From the NCBI GenBank assembly GCA_964481655.1, contig CAYZVO010000017.1:1-64000 (forward strand): a stretch of 64,000 nucleotides of DNA. Reading direction: 5' to 3'. Below the pieces are notes generated by a model. The model saw only the letters and a list, made by a program, of their open reading frames with translations. It made no database searches and was not told the origin of the DNA. Shown piece by piece: positions 7,238 to 14,562 of this stretch. This stretch comes from CALDOK01 sp964481655. GTDB taxonomy: Bacteria; Myxococcota_A; UBA796; JAFGLY01. The position numbers and the translations under genes were made by a program. Each line of letters opens with the position of its first letter. The first letter of the stretch is position 1.

Positions 7238-9013
7238 CTACCTGCTGTAGCCGTACTCTTCCCTCAGCCAGGTCTCCGCGGGCTTCTCGTAGGTCCCCAG
7301 GCCCCAGGCCTTGATGGAGATGGTGGTCGCGGTGAGGTCCACGGTGATGTAGCCGACCTCGGAGGGGACCTGGTCGGTCTCGTCCAGCTCGGGGAAGGCC
7401 ACCCGGTCGCGGCGGTCGGCGTCCTCGTCGTCCGGGTCGATCACGGTGGTGTGGGGGTAGTTGCCCGCCGGCGGGGTCACGATGTAGCCGACGCCGTCAT
7501 CCGGGCCGATGCCGTAGGTGGCCGACGAGACGATCTCGGCGTTGTACTGCAGCGGCAGCATGCGCTGGTACAGGTGCTCGTGGCCGTAGAAGCCCCAGTC
7601 CACGTTGCCGTCGAACAGCTCGGTCATGTCGCGGTAGGCGCCCTGCTCGTGGTGGTGGCGGCTGCCGATGTTGTAGGGCGGGTTGTGCCACTGGGTGAAG
7701 ACCCAGTCGTACTGGCGCACGCCGCCGCTCCAGGTGTCGGCCAGGTCGGCCTCGGCGAAGGCGTACTGGTCGCCTTCCCGCAGGAAGCCGTCGGGGTTCT
7801 CCGAGAACAGGGTGAGGATGTGCACCCGCCCGACGTCGAGGCTGTAGAAGTCGCCCACACCGTCTGCGGAAGAGGGGACCTCGAAGTAGTGGTGGAAGTT
7901 GGTGGTGTCGAGGTTCGAGCCGAAGGTGGGGGTGTCGTGGTTGCCCACCGCGGGCACGATGGGCGTGGAGTGGAACAGCTCGCGGCCGCGGTCGAAGAAC
8001 ACCCACCACTGGCCGTTCTTCTGGTCGTTGGGCATGTCGCCGGGGATCATGGCGAAGGCCAGGTCCGGGTGGTTGTCCACCACCGACTCCGCCACGTCGC
8101 CCCAGCGGTTGTCCTCGCCCTGATCCTGCATGTCCGACATCACCACGAAGGACAGCTCGCTGCCCCAGCGATCCGCGGTGCGGAAGCTGTAGGTCTCCGA
8201 GCCGTTCCCGGCGGAGTCCCAGACCTTGTAGTGGTAGGTGGTGTTCGGGGCGAGGTCCTCGAGGGCCACGTGGTGCATGGTGCCGAACTCGGTGCCGGCC
8301 ACGGCCGAGCCCAGGGAGCTGGTGGTGCCGTACTCGACCACGCCCAGGCAGGGCAGGGAGGTCTCGAAGTTGACCACCACGCCGTCGTGGGCCTCGGCGG
8401 TGTCGTTCCAGGTCAGGTAGGGCCCGATGAAGGGGACCTCGAAGGCCCAGCCCCAGTCCTTGCCGCCGTTGGCGTCCCACTCGTCACCGACGGGGTCGTA
8501 GACCACGAAGTGCATCGCGCGGGCGTCGGTGGGGGTGGTGACGGTGACCTCGAAGCCGCCGTCGCCGGTGCGGCTCATCTCGCTGTCTCGCACCCAGCCC
8601 TCGTCGCCACCCTCGACCACCACCTCCATGTCGTCCAGGCCCTCGACCGCGTTCCAGCCGTTGAAGCCGTGGTGCAGCGTCAGGCTGTGCACCTTGCGCA
8701 GGTCGCCGTAGTAGTAGACCGTCGCGTCCTCACCCGGCACCAGGGGGAAGGGCTCGACCCACACCTCGGGCTGCACCCAGGGGTCCAGGTGCCCCCAGTC
8801 GTAGGTGTCGGGGCCGGTGTCGGTGTCCGCGTCGCTGTCGGCGTCGGTGTCCGCGTCGCTGTCGGCGTCGGCGTCGGTGTCGGTGTCCGTGTCGCCGTCG
8901 GTGTCGGTGTCGGTGTCGCCTTCGGGGCCGGTGTCGTCCACGGGCTGGGTCTTGTCGCCGCAGGCAGCGGTCAACAGCAGCAGGGCGAGGGAGAGGCCGC
9001 GAGCGTAACGCAT
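7238..9013 (-). CDS. Metallophosphoesterase lipoprotein (purple-acid-phosphatase-like)
   Basis: A 591-residue lipoprotein: signal and lipobox-like LTAAC, an Asp/Thr-rich linker (about 22-67), a carbohydrate-binding-like beta domain (about 75-190), a fibronectin-III-like purple acid phosphatase N-domain (PNTTYHYKV), then a calcineurin-type phosphoesterase. Its metal motifs are VMSDMQD, IPGDMPND, VGNHD, the QWHNPPYN histidine and GHEH. It should hydrolyse phosphoesters at the cell surface. The frame stays open far upstream to 12298, but MRYARG at 9013 with AGGAG 11 nt before it is the credible start. It is convergent with the CotH-like gene (2-bp gap). Confidence 0.88.
   Translation of the reverse strand: MRYARGLSLALLLLTAACGDKTQPVDDTGPEGDTDTDTDGDTDTDTDADADSDADTDADSDADTDTGPDTYDWGHLDPWVQPEVWVEPFPLVPGEDATVYYYGDLRKVHSLTLHHGFNGWNAVEGLDDMEVVVEGGDEGWVRDSEMSRTGDGGFEVTVTTPTDARAMHFVVYDPVGDEWDANGGKDWGWAFEVPFIGPYLTWNDTAEAHDGVVVNFETSLPCLGVVEYGTTSSLGSAVAGTEFGTMHHVALEDLAPNTTYHYKVWDSAGNGSETYSFRTADRWGSELSFVVMSDMQDQGEDNRWGDVAESVVDNHPDLAFAMIPGDMPNDQKNGQWWVFFDRGRELFHSTPIVPAVGNHDTPTFGSNLDTTNFHHYFEVPSSADGVGDFYSLDVGRVHILTLFSENPDGFLREGDQYAFAEADLADTWSGGVRQYDWVFTQWHNPPYNIGSRHHHEQGAYRDMTELFDGNVDWGFYGHEHLYQRMLPLQYNAEIVSSATYGIGPDDGVGYIVTPPAGNYPHTTVIDPDDEDADRRDRVAFPELDETDQVPSEVGYITVDLTATTISIKAWGLGTYEKPAETWLREEYGYSR
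8808..8942 (-). repeat. Low-complexity Asp/Thr/Ala linker-coding repeat
   Basis: Runs of the hexamer GTGTCG/GCGTCG/GTCCGC encode an alternating Asp-X linker (DTDTD, DADAD, DSDAD). It tethers the phosphatase domain away from the lipid anchor. The shorter linker at 42200-42285 is built the same way. Confidence 0.85.
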
Positions 9014-9148
9014 GATCGAGTCACTCCTATGGAACACCTGTAACCATAGTATCTCACGGCTGCGCCCACACCCCCCGAGATCGGCATTACCCCGGGCTCC
9101 CAGGCCGGGATAGGGGGCGCGCCCGCCGACTCCAGCCAGGAACGAGCC

Positions 9149-11155
9149 ATGTCCAGCGACGCGCGCTTCTACATCACCACGCCCATCTACTACGTGAACG
9201 GCACCCCCCACATCGGCCACGCCTACACCTCGGTGGTGGCGGACGCGGCGGTGCGCTGGCGCCGGTTGAAGGGCGAGGCGGCGTACTTCCTCACGGGCAC
9301 CGACGAGCACGGCCAGAAGGTGCTCGAGAAGGCCGAAGAGCGGGGCATGACCCCCAAGGACCACTGCGACGACATGGTGGTGCACTGGAAGGCGATGGGC
9401 GAGCGCTTCTCCATCTCCAACGACCACTTCGTGCGCACCACCGACCCGGGCCATGTGGCCTGTGTGAAGGCCGTGCTGCAGGACCTGTGGGACAAGGGCC
9501 AGATCTACAAGGACACCTACGTCGGCTGGTACTCCACCAGCGCCGAGCGCTTCTGGACCGAGAAGGACCTGGTGGACGGCAAGTGCCCCGACACCGGCCA
9601 GCCGGTCACCAAGATCGAGGAGTCCAACTACTTCTTCCGCATGGGCAGCTACCAGCAGCAGCTCATCGATCACATCGAAGCCAACCCCGACTTCATCCTG
9701 CCCGAGAAGCGCAAGAACGAGGTGTTGGGCTTCCTCCGCAAGGAGCTGGGCGACCTCTGCATCTCCCGTCCCAAGGAGCGCATGGCCTGGGGCATCGACC
9801 TGCCCTTCGACACCGACTTCGTCACCTATGTCTGGTTCGACGCGCTGCTCAACTACCTGTCGGTCCCCGGGTACATGCCCGGCGGCGACGACGGCTACCT
9901 GGACACCTGGCCCGCCACCTACCACCTCATCGGCAAGGACATCCTGACCACCCACTCGGTCTACTGGATCACCATGCTGATGGCGATGGAGGTGCCCCTG
10001 CCCGAGCACATCTTCGCCCACGGCTGGTGGATGTCCGCCGACGGCGAGAAGATGAGCAAGTCCCTGGGCAACGCCATCGACATCAACCTGCTGGCCGACG
10101 AGTACGGCGTCTGCGCCACCCGCTACTACCTGCTGCGGGAGATCGCGCTGGGCGCCGACGGCAACTTCTCCTACCAGGGTTTCCAGACCCGCTACAACGC
10201 CGACCTGGCCAATGATCTGGGCAACCTGGCCCACCGGGCCCTGTCCATGACCCGCAACTGGCTGGGGGGCGTCACCCCCGCCCTGGGCGCCAGCACCGAG
10301 CTCGAAGACGAGCTGCAGGCCCTGGCCGTCACCGCCGTCCGGGACTACGCCGAACGCATGGACCGCCTCGAGTTCAAGGGCGCGCTGGACGCCCTGTGGG
10401 AGCTGGTCAAGGCCGGCAACAAGTATGTGGACACCACCGCGCCCTGGGCCCTCAACAAGAAGGGTGAGACCGAACGCCTGGCCACCGTGATGCGCACCGT
10501 GGCCGAGCTGTGCAACCTGGTGGCCGGCTTCCTGCTGCCCGTGATGCCCGCCAAGATGGGCGAGCTCCTCGAGCGCCTGGGCCGCTCCGTGCCCCAGGCC
10601 GAGGCCGACGTGCGCGCCGTGCTGTGCGGGGGCGCCGAGCCCCTGCGGGCTCTGGTCGAGGCTGACGCCCAGGACCTGGGCGAGCCCCTGTTCCCCCGCT
10701 TCCGCAAGCTGCCCCCCGCCATCGCCGCCTTGTTCGGCGACGAAGACGACGCCAAGAAGAAGCAGGACCGGCGGTCCGCCCAGAAGACCAAGCAGAAGGC
10801 CCCCAAGGAGCCGCCGCCCCCGACCCCCGAAGACGCCATCACCTACGACGACTTCGCCAAGGTCCGCCTGCAGGCTGGCCGCGTCCTCGAGTGCTCGAAG
10901 CACCCCAAGGCCGACAGGCTGCTGGTGGTCAAGGTGGATGTGGGCGAGCCCGAGCCCCGGCAGATCGTGGCCGGCGTGGCCGACGTCTTCGGGCCCGATG
11001 ATCTGGTGGGCCGCACCGTCGTGGTGGTCTGCAACCTGAAGCCCGTGAAGCTGCGCGGTGTCTGGTCCAACGGCATGCTCCTGGCGGCCAGCAACGATGA
11101 TGGCGTGCAGGATCTCGTCGGCGCAGACTGCGACCCGGGTGCGGCGGTGAAGTAG
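9149..11155 (+). CDS. metG: Methionyl-tRNA synthetase
   Basis: A 668-residue class I synthetase that charges tRNA(Met). Signature motifs are HIGH (in NGTPHIGHAYTSVV) and KMSKS (in DGEKMSKSLGN). The short connective region shows no four-cysteine zinc knuckle. A lysine-rich linker (about 530-560) leads to a C-terminal Trbp111/EMAP-type tRNA-binding domain (FAKVRLQAGRVLECSKHPKA to GMLLAASNDDG). GGAACGAG precedes the ATG. The 62-bp hairpin array starts within 10 bp of its stop and may act as transcript terminator or 3' stabiliser. Confidence 0.97.
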   Translation: MSSDARFYITTPIYYVNGTPHIGHAYTSVVADAAVRWRRLKGEAAYFLTGTDEHGQKVLEKAEERGMTPKDHCDDMVVHWKAMGERFSISNDHFVRTTDPGHVACVKAVLQDLWDKGQIYKDTYVGWYSTSAERFWTEKDLVDGKCPDTGQPVTKIEESNYFFRMGSYQQQLIDHIEANPDFILPEKRKNEVLGFLRKELGDLCISRPKERMAWGIDLPFDTDFVTYVWFDALLNYLSVPGYMPGGDDGYLDTWPATYHLIGKDILTTHSVYWITMLMAMEVPLPEHIFAHGWWMSADGEKMSKSLGNAIDINLLADEYGVCATRYYLLREIALGADGNFSYQGFQTRYNADLANDLGNLAHRALSMTRNWLGGVTPALGASTELEDELQALAVTAVRDYAERMDRLEFKGALDALWELVKAGNKYVDTTAPWALNKKGETERLATVMRTVAELCNLVAGFLLPVMPAKMGELLERLGRSVPQAEADVRAVLCGGAEPLRALVEADAQDLGEPLFPRFRKLPPAIAALFGDEDDAKKKQDRRSAQKTKQKAPKEPPPPTPEDAITYDDFAKVRLQAGRVLECSKHPKADRLLVVKVDVGEPEPRQIVAGVADVFGPDDLVGRTVVVVCNLKPVKLRGVWSNGMLLAASNDDGVQDLVGADCDPGAAVK

Positions 11156-11161
11156 GGCGAG

Positions 11162-11405
11162 GTCCGTAGGGCGGCCACAGCCCGCCCAGATGCGCCATCT
11201 GACGCCACCCTGTCCGGTCCGGGCCGCAGGAACCGGCCACAGCTCGCCCAGATGCGCCATCTGAGGCCGCCCTGTCCGGTCCGGGCCGCAGGAACCGGCC
11301 ACAGCTCGCCCAGATGCGCCATCTGAGGCCGCCCTGTCCGGTTCGGGCCGCAGGAACCGGCCACAGCTCGCCCAGATACGCCATCTGAGGCCACCCTGTC
11401 CGCAT
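11162..11405. repeat. Second array of the 62-bp hairpin repeat, four copies
   Basis: Cores CAGATG-CGC-CATCTG at 11187, 11249 and 11311, and CAGATA-CGC-CATCTG at 11373: exact 62-bp spacing and the same orientation as the array at 1-240. Flanking arms (ACCGG...ACAG / CTGT-CCGGT) differ from array 1 but still pair imperfectly. It fills the space between metG and the beta-barrel gene; 11406-11500 holds nothing else recognised except the GGAGG of the next gene. Confidence 0.9.
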
Positions 11406-11500
11406 GCGGGCCCGCCTGAAGGCTCCCGGCCCCTCGCGACACACAGCTCCCAGACAGCGCCGCCCCACACACGCAGCCGGGGCGGCCACGGGAGGTGTGT

Positions 11501-12247
11501 ATGTGTGTCGGCTCGGCCCGCCAGGGCTCGTTCCTCGTCTGCCTGCTGGCGGCGCTCGCCCTGCTCATCCCCGGCCTGTCCTACGCCGATGAGACCCTCG
11601 TCGAAGAGCCGGAGCCCCGACGCCGGATCATCAAGACGGTCCAGCCCAAGGCCTACCTCAAGCGCGGACGGCTCGAGCTCGAGCCCCTGGCGGGGGCGGT
11701 GGTCAACGATCCCTTCCTGCGGCGGCGCATCGTGGGGCTGCAGGCGGGCTGGCACGCGGCGGACATCTTCTCGCTCGAGCTGAACCTGGGCTTCTCGCCC
11801 ATGCTGGGGGAGGCGGACTGGAAGCCCATCACCGCCGAGCTCATCGAGAACAACCACGTGTCCCCGGACCTGTCGCGCCTGACCTGGTTCGGGGGCGCGG
11901 GCCTGGGCTTCGCCCCGATCCACGGCAAGTTCGCCGTGGGCCAGCGCATCGTGCACTACGACATCTTCGGCAGCTTCGGCATGGGGGTGGTGCGCACGGT
12001 GGACGACCTCGAGGTCATCGGCGCCGACGACGATCCCTGGGCCCAGGCCACCCAGCACCAACTGCACCCCACCACCCGCTACGGCGGGGGGGCCCGGGTG
12101 GTGCTGGGGCCCAACGTGGCGGTGCGGGTGGAGGCCCGCTCGCTGGTCTACATCGAGACCATCTTCGGCACGACCCTCGAGATGAAGAACAACATGCTGG
12201 TGCTGGGGGGCGTGTCCTTCTTCCTGCCCGGGCGTGAAGCGGGCTGA
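11501..12247 (+). CDS. Outer-membrane beta-barrel-domain protein
   Basis: A 248-residue exported protein: signal peptide ending LIPGLSYADE, a basic segment RRRIIKTVQPKAYLKRGRLEL, and alternating amphipathic strands ending in GGVSFFLPG, typical of the myxobacterial outer-membrane beta-barrel family. The order ELEPLAGAVVNDPFLRR near the N-terminus resembles that family. Function unknown; a small pore or scaffold of an envelope complex is likely. GGAGG ends 5 nt before the ATG at 11501; a GTG two codons upstream is the alternative. Confidence 0.7.
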   Translation: MCVGSARQGSFLVCLLAALALLIPGLSYADETLVEEPEPRRRIIKTVQPKAYLKRGRLELEPLAGAVVNDPFLRRRIVGLQAGWHAADIFSLELNLGFSPMLGEADWKPITAELIENNHVSPDLSRLTWFGGAGLGFAPIHGKFAVGQRIVHYDIFGSFGMGVVRTVDDLEVIGADDDPWAQATQHQLHPTTRYGGGARVVLGPNVAVRVEARSLVYIETIFGTTLEMKNNMLVLGGVSFFLPGREAG

Positions 12248-12251
12248 TGGT

Positions 12252-12298
12252 GCGTTCCACCCCGCCGTAGATGGAACACGGGACAGTCGATGGGACAC
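12252..12298 (+). promoter_or_regulatory. Upstream activator sites (TGGAACA / GGGACA / TGGGACAC)
   Basis: GTTCCAC (12253-12259), TGGAACA (12272-12278), GGGACA (12280-12285) and TGGGACAC (12291-12298) lie 90-140 bp upstream of a sigma-54 promoter, the right distance for an enhancer. The same half-sites occur at 24109-24166 and 25770-25815. Confidence 0.65.
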
Positions 12299-12388
12299 GC
12301 TGGGCGGTGGGCGCCGCCGGTGATGGCGTGTGGTGATTCTTTAGGAGAAACGCACGCGATCGTGAGTTCGGCCCATGCTCGCCATCGT

Positions 12389-12403
12389 TGGCCCCCTTCT
12401 TGC
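12389..12403 (+). promoter_or_regulatory. Sigma-54 promoter (TGGCCCCCTTCTTGC)
   Basis: GG at 12390-12391 and GC at 12402-12403 are separated by exactly 10 bp, matching the -24/-12 spacing; TTGC is intact, while TGGC is followed by C rather than A. The expected start site is about 25 nt before the ATG at 12440. Confidence 0.7.
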
Positions 12404-12439
12404 GAAGTCTCCGGGTGCGTCCCAGCCACGGAGCCTCCC

Positions 12440-12664
12440 ATGACCGCACGCATCAACCTCCCCGTCCCCTGCATCTGGCTGCTGGGCTTCTCGCCGGCGG
12501 CGCTGGCGTCCGAGGCCACGCACCTGTTCGTGGCGAGCGCCGAGTCGGGGTTGCTCGCGAGCCCGCAGGACCTGCTGCCGCTGCTGCTGGCCGTCCCCGT
12601 GGCCATCGCGCTGCTGCGTCAGCGGCGGTCCGCTACCCCAGTCCCCGCGGCACCTCTTCGGTGA
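12440..12664 (+). CDS. 74-residue membrane protein in a sigma-54 regulon
   Basis: A small protein with an N-terminal signal-like segment (IWLLGFSPAALASE), a short exposed region, and a C-terminal hydrophobic helix PQDLLPLLLAVPVAIALLRQRR ending in positive charges. The layout of signal, helix and basic tail resembles C-terminal sorting tags, but no conserved tag motif is recognised. GGAG lies about 6 nt before the ATG. It is preceded by enhancer sites and a sigma-54 promoter. Its last 32 bp overlap the convergent histidine kinase gene. Function unknown. Confidence 0.55.
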   Translation: MTARINLPVPCIWLLGFSPAALASEATHLFVASAESGLLASPQDLLPLLLAVPVAIALLRQRRSATPVPAAPLR

Positions 12665-14444
12665 TGTCGGGGATGTCGTCCAGCTCCGGCTCGAGCGCCT
12701 CGCGGAGCTTGGCCGCCAGGCGGGTGGGGGTGAAGGGCTTGGGCAGGAAGTGGACCTTCTCGGAGGCCACCCCCCGACGCAGCACGTCGTCCTCGGTGTA
12801 GCCGGAGGTGAAGACCACCCGCATGGTGGGGTGGAAGGCCAGCAGGTGCTCGGCCAGCTCGCGGCCGTTCATGCCGGGCAGGACCACGTCGGTGAGCAGC
12901 AGATCCGGCGGCCGGTCGCTGTGGTGCACGTAGGCCAGGGCCTCTTCGGGTGAGGTCGCGGAGTCCACCAGGTAGCCGAGCTCCTCGAGCATGGCCTCGG
13001 TGGTCTCGAGCACCATGGGATCGTCCTCGACCAGCAACACCCGCTCGTGCCCGCCCGGTGAGCTGAAGGGCTGCCGCGCTCGCTCCATCTCCTCGGGCAG
13101 CTCCTTGCTGCAGGCGAAGAGCATCGTGAAGGTGGTGCCCTGCCCCGGGGCGGACTGCACGCGGATCTCGCCGTCGTGCTGCTGCACGATGTTGAAGACC
13201 ATGGTCAGGCCCAGGCCGGTGCCCTGGCCGACGCCCTTGGTGGTGAAGAAGGGCTCGAAGATCCGCGCCCGCGTCTCCGGGGCCATGCCGTGGCCGGTGT
13301 CTCGAACCTCGAGGGCCAGGCGGGGCGGGACCTCGGCGGCCTCGCCGTGGGGGGTGTTGGCGGTTGAGATGACCAGGGTGCCCCCCTCGGCCATGGCGTC
13401 GCGGGCGTTGAGGGCCAGGTTCATCAGCACCAGCTCGAGCTGGCTGCTGTCGGCCAGGACCACGTCCTGGGTGGCGCGCAGGCGGATCTCGAGGCGGATC
13501 TCCTCGCCGATGAGCCGCTGCAGCATGGGGGCGATGCCGCGCACGCAGCCGTGGATGGAGGCGGGGGCCATGGCCACCACCTTGCGGCGGCTGAAGGCCA
13601 GCAGGCGCCCGGTGAGCTCGGCGGCGCGATCCACCGATCGCAGGCTGGTCTCGATGCGCTGGGCCGGCTTGCTGGCGGGATCCAGCGCCATGAGGGCCAG
13701 CTCCATGTTGCCCCGGATGGCCGTGAGCACGTTGTTGAAGTCGTGGGCGACGCCACCGGCCAGCTGGCCTACCGCCTCCATCTTCTGAGCCTGGCCGAGC
13801 TGCTCGGTGAGCTCCTGCTTCTCGCTCTGCAGCCGGGCGCGGGTCAGCGCCTCCTCCACCAGGGCGTTGGCGGCGTCCTCGCGCTCCAGCAGGATCTTCA
13901 GCATGTCGCGCTGCAGCAGCCCCGGCGCCAGCACGAGCACCAGGCATGCGGTGCAGACCACGGCGGTGACGGCGGCCCAGGCCTGCGGGCTGTTGATGGT
14001 CGCAGGGATGGTCGGGTTCAGCTCGAGCACACCGAGCACGAAGCCTCCACCCACCAGCGCCATGCTGCCCATGCAGAGCAGGCCGAAGAAGATCCCCGAG
14101 CGCAGCCCGAAGAAGACGGTGGCCAGCACCGCGACGGTCAGCAGCAGGACCGTGCCGCCCCCCGCGAGGCCGAAGCGGGCCAGGGTGTCGATGGCCAGGG
14201 CGAACAGCACGATCTCGAGGGAGGCCGCGCGGAACCCGAAGGGGACGTGGCGGGGTAGCAGCGCGCAGACCGCCAGGAGCCAGTACCCCACCGACGCGAC
14301 GACCAGGTGGGTCCACAGCCCCAGCTGCCACATGGCCACGCAGTGGGCGATCCAGGCGGGGAAGCCCACCAGGGCCAGGCCGTAGAGCATCCAGGCCAGC
14401 AGGCGCTGGCGGATGGCGTACAGCTCGGCGGGGGGGCGACCCAT
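12633..14444 (-). CDS. Membrane hybrid sensor histidine kinase with receiver domain
   Basis: A 603-residue protein. Six or so membrane segments fill residues 15-180, followed by a coiled coil, a HisKA phospho-acceptor (VAHDFNNVLTAIRGNMELAL), a HATPase_c domain with N-box NLALNARDAM, DTGHGM and GTGLGL, and a C-terminal receiver with the acceptor Asp in LLLTDVVLPGMNG and Lys in FLPKPFTP. The DFNN-type H-box is common in orphan hybrid kinases of Myxococcota. No extracytoplasmic loop of size is seen, so sensing may be within the membrane. No partner regulator is adjacent. Confidence 0.9.
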   Translation of the reverse strand: MGRPPAELYAIRQRLLAWMLYGLALVGFPAWIAHCVAMWQLGLWTHLVVASVGYWLLAVCALLPRHVPFGFRAASLEIVLFALAIDTLARFGLAGGGTVLLLTVAVLATVFFGLRSGIFFGLLCMGSMALVGGGFVLGVLELNPTIPATINSPQAWAAVTAVVCTACLVLVLAPGLLQRDMLKILLEREDAANALVEEALTRARLQSEKQELTEQLGQAQKMEAVGQLAGGVAHDFNNVLTAIRGNMELALMALDPASKPAQRIETSLRSVDRAAELTGRLLAFSRRKVVAMAPASIHGCVRGIAPMLQRLIGEEIRLEIRLRATQDVVLADSSQLELVLMNLALNARDAMAEGGTLVISTANTPHGEAAEVPPRLALEVRDTGHGMAPETRARIFEPFFTTKGVGQGTGLGLTMVFNIVQQHDGEIRVQSAPGQGTTFTMLFACSKELPEEMERARQPFSSPGGHERVLLVEDDPMVLETTEAMLEELGYLVDSATSPEEALAYVHHSDRPPDLLLTDVVLPGMNGRELAEHLLAFHPTMRVVFTSGYTEDDVLRRGVASEKVHFLPKPFTPTRLAAKLREALEPELDDIPDITEEVPRGLG

Positions 14445-14562
14445 GGCGTCCTCGGAGGCGGCTCATGTAGCACGGCCGTGACCCCCACCTCACCCCGTGG
14501 GGTCGTCCGATGAGCGTTAGGGAGGTTCGAGGCGCCACGACCCCGGCGCCGAGGGAGCAGCC

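Noticed and set aside
9014..9148. S-box or T-box riboswitch upstream of metG
   Set aside because: The 135-bp spacer is mostly the promoter region of the divergent phosphoesterase; no conserved riboswitch core or specifier stem could be found.
7238..12298. A 1686-residue minus-strand open frame
   Set aside because: Only the part below 9013 is a real protein; the rest is antisense to metG and passes through the 62-bp repeat array and beta-barrel gene. High GC makes long antisense frames common.
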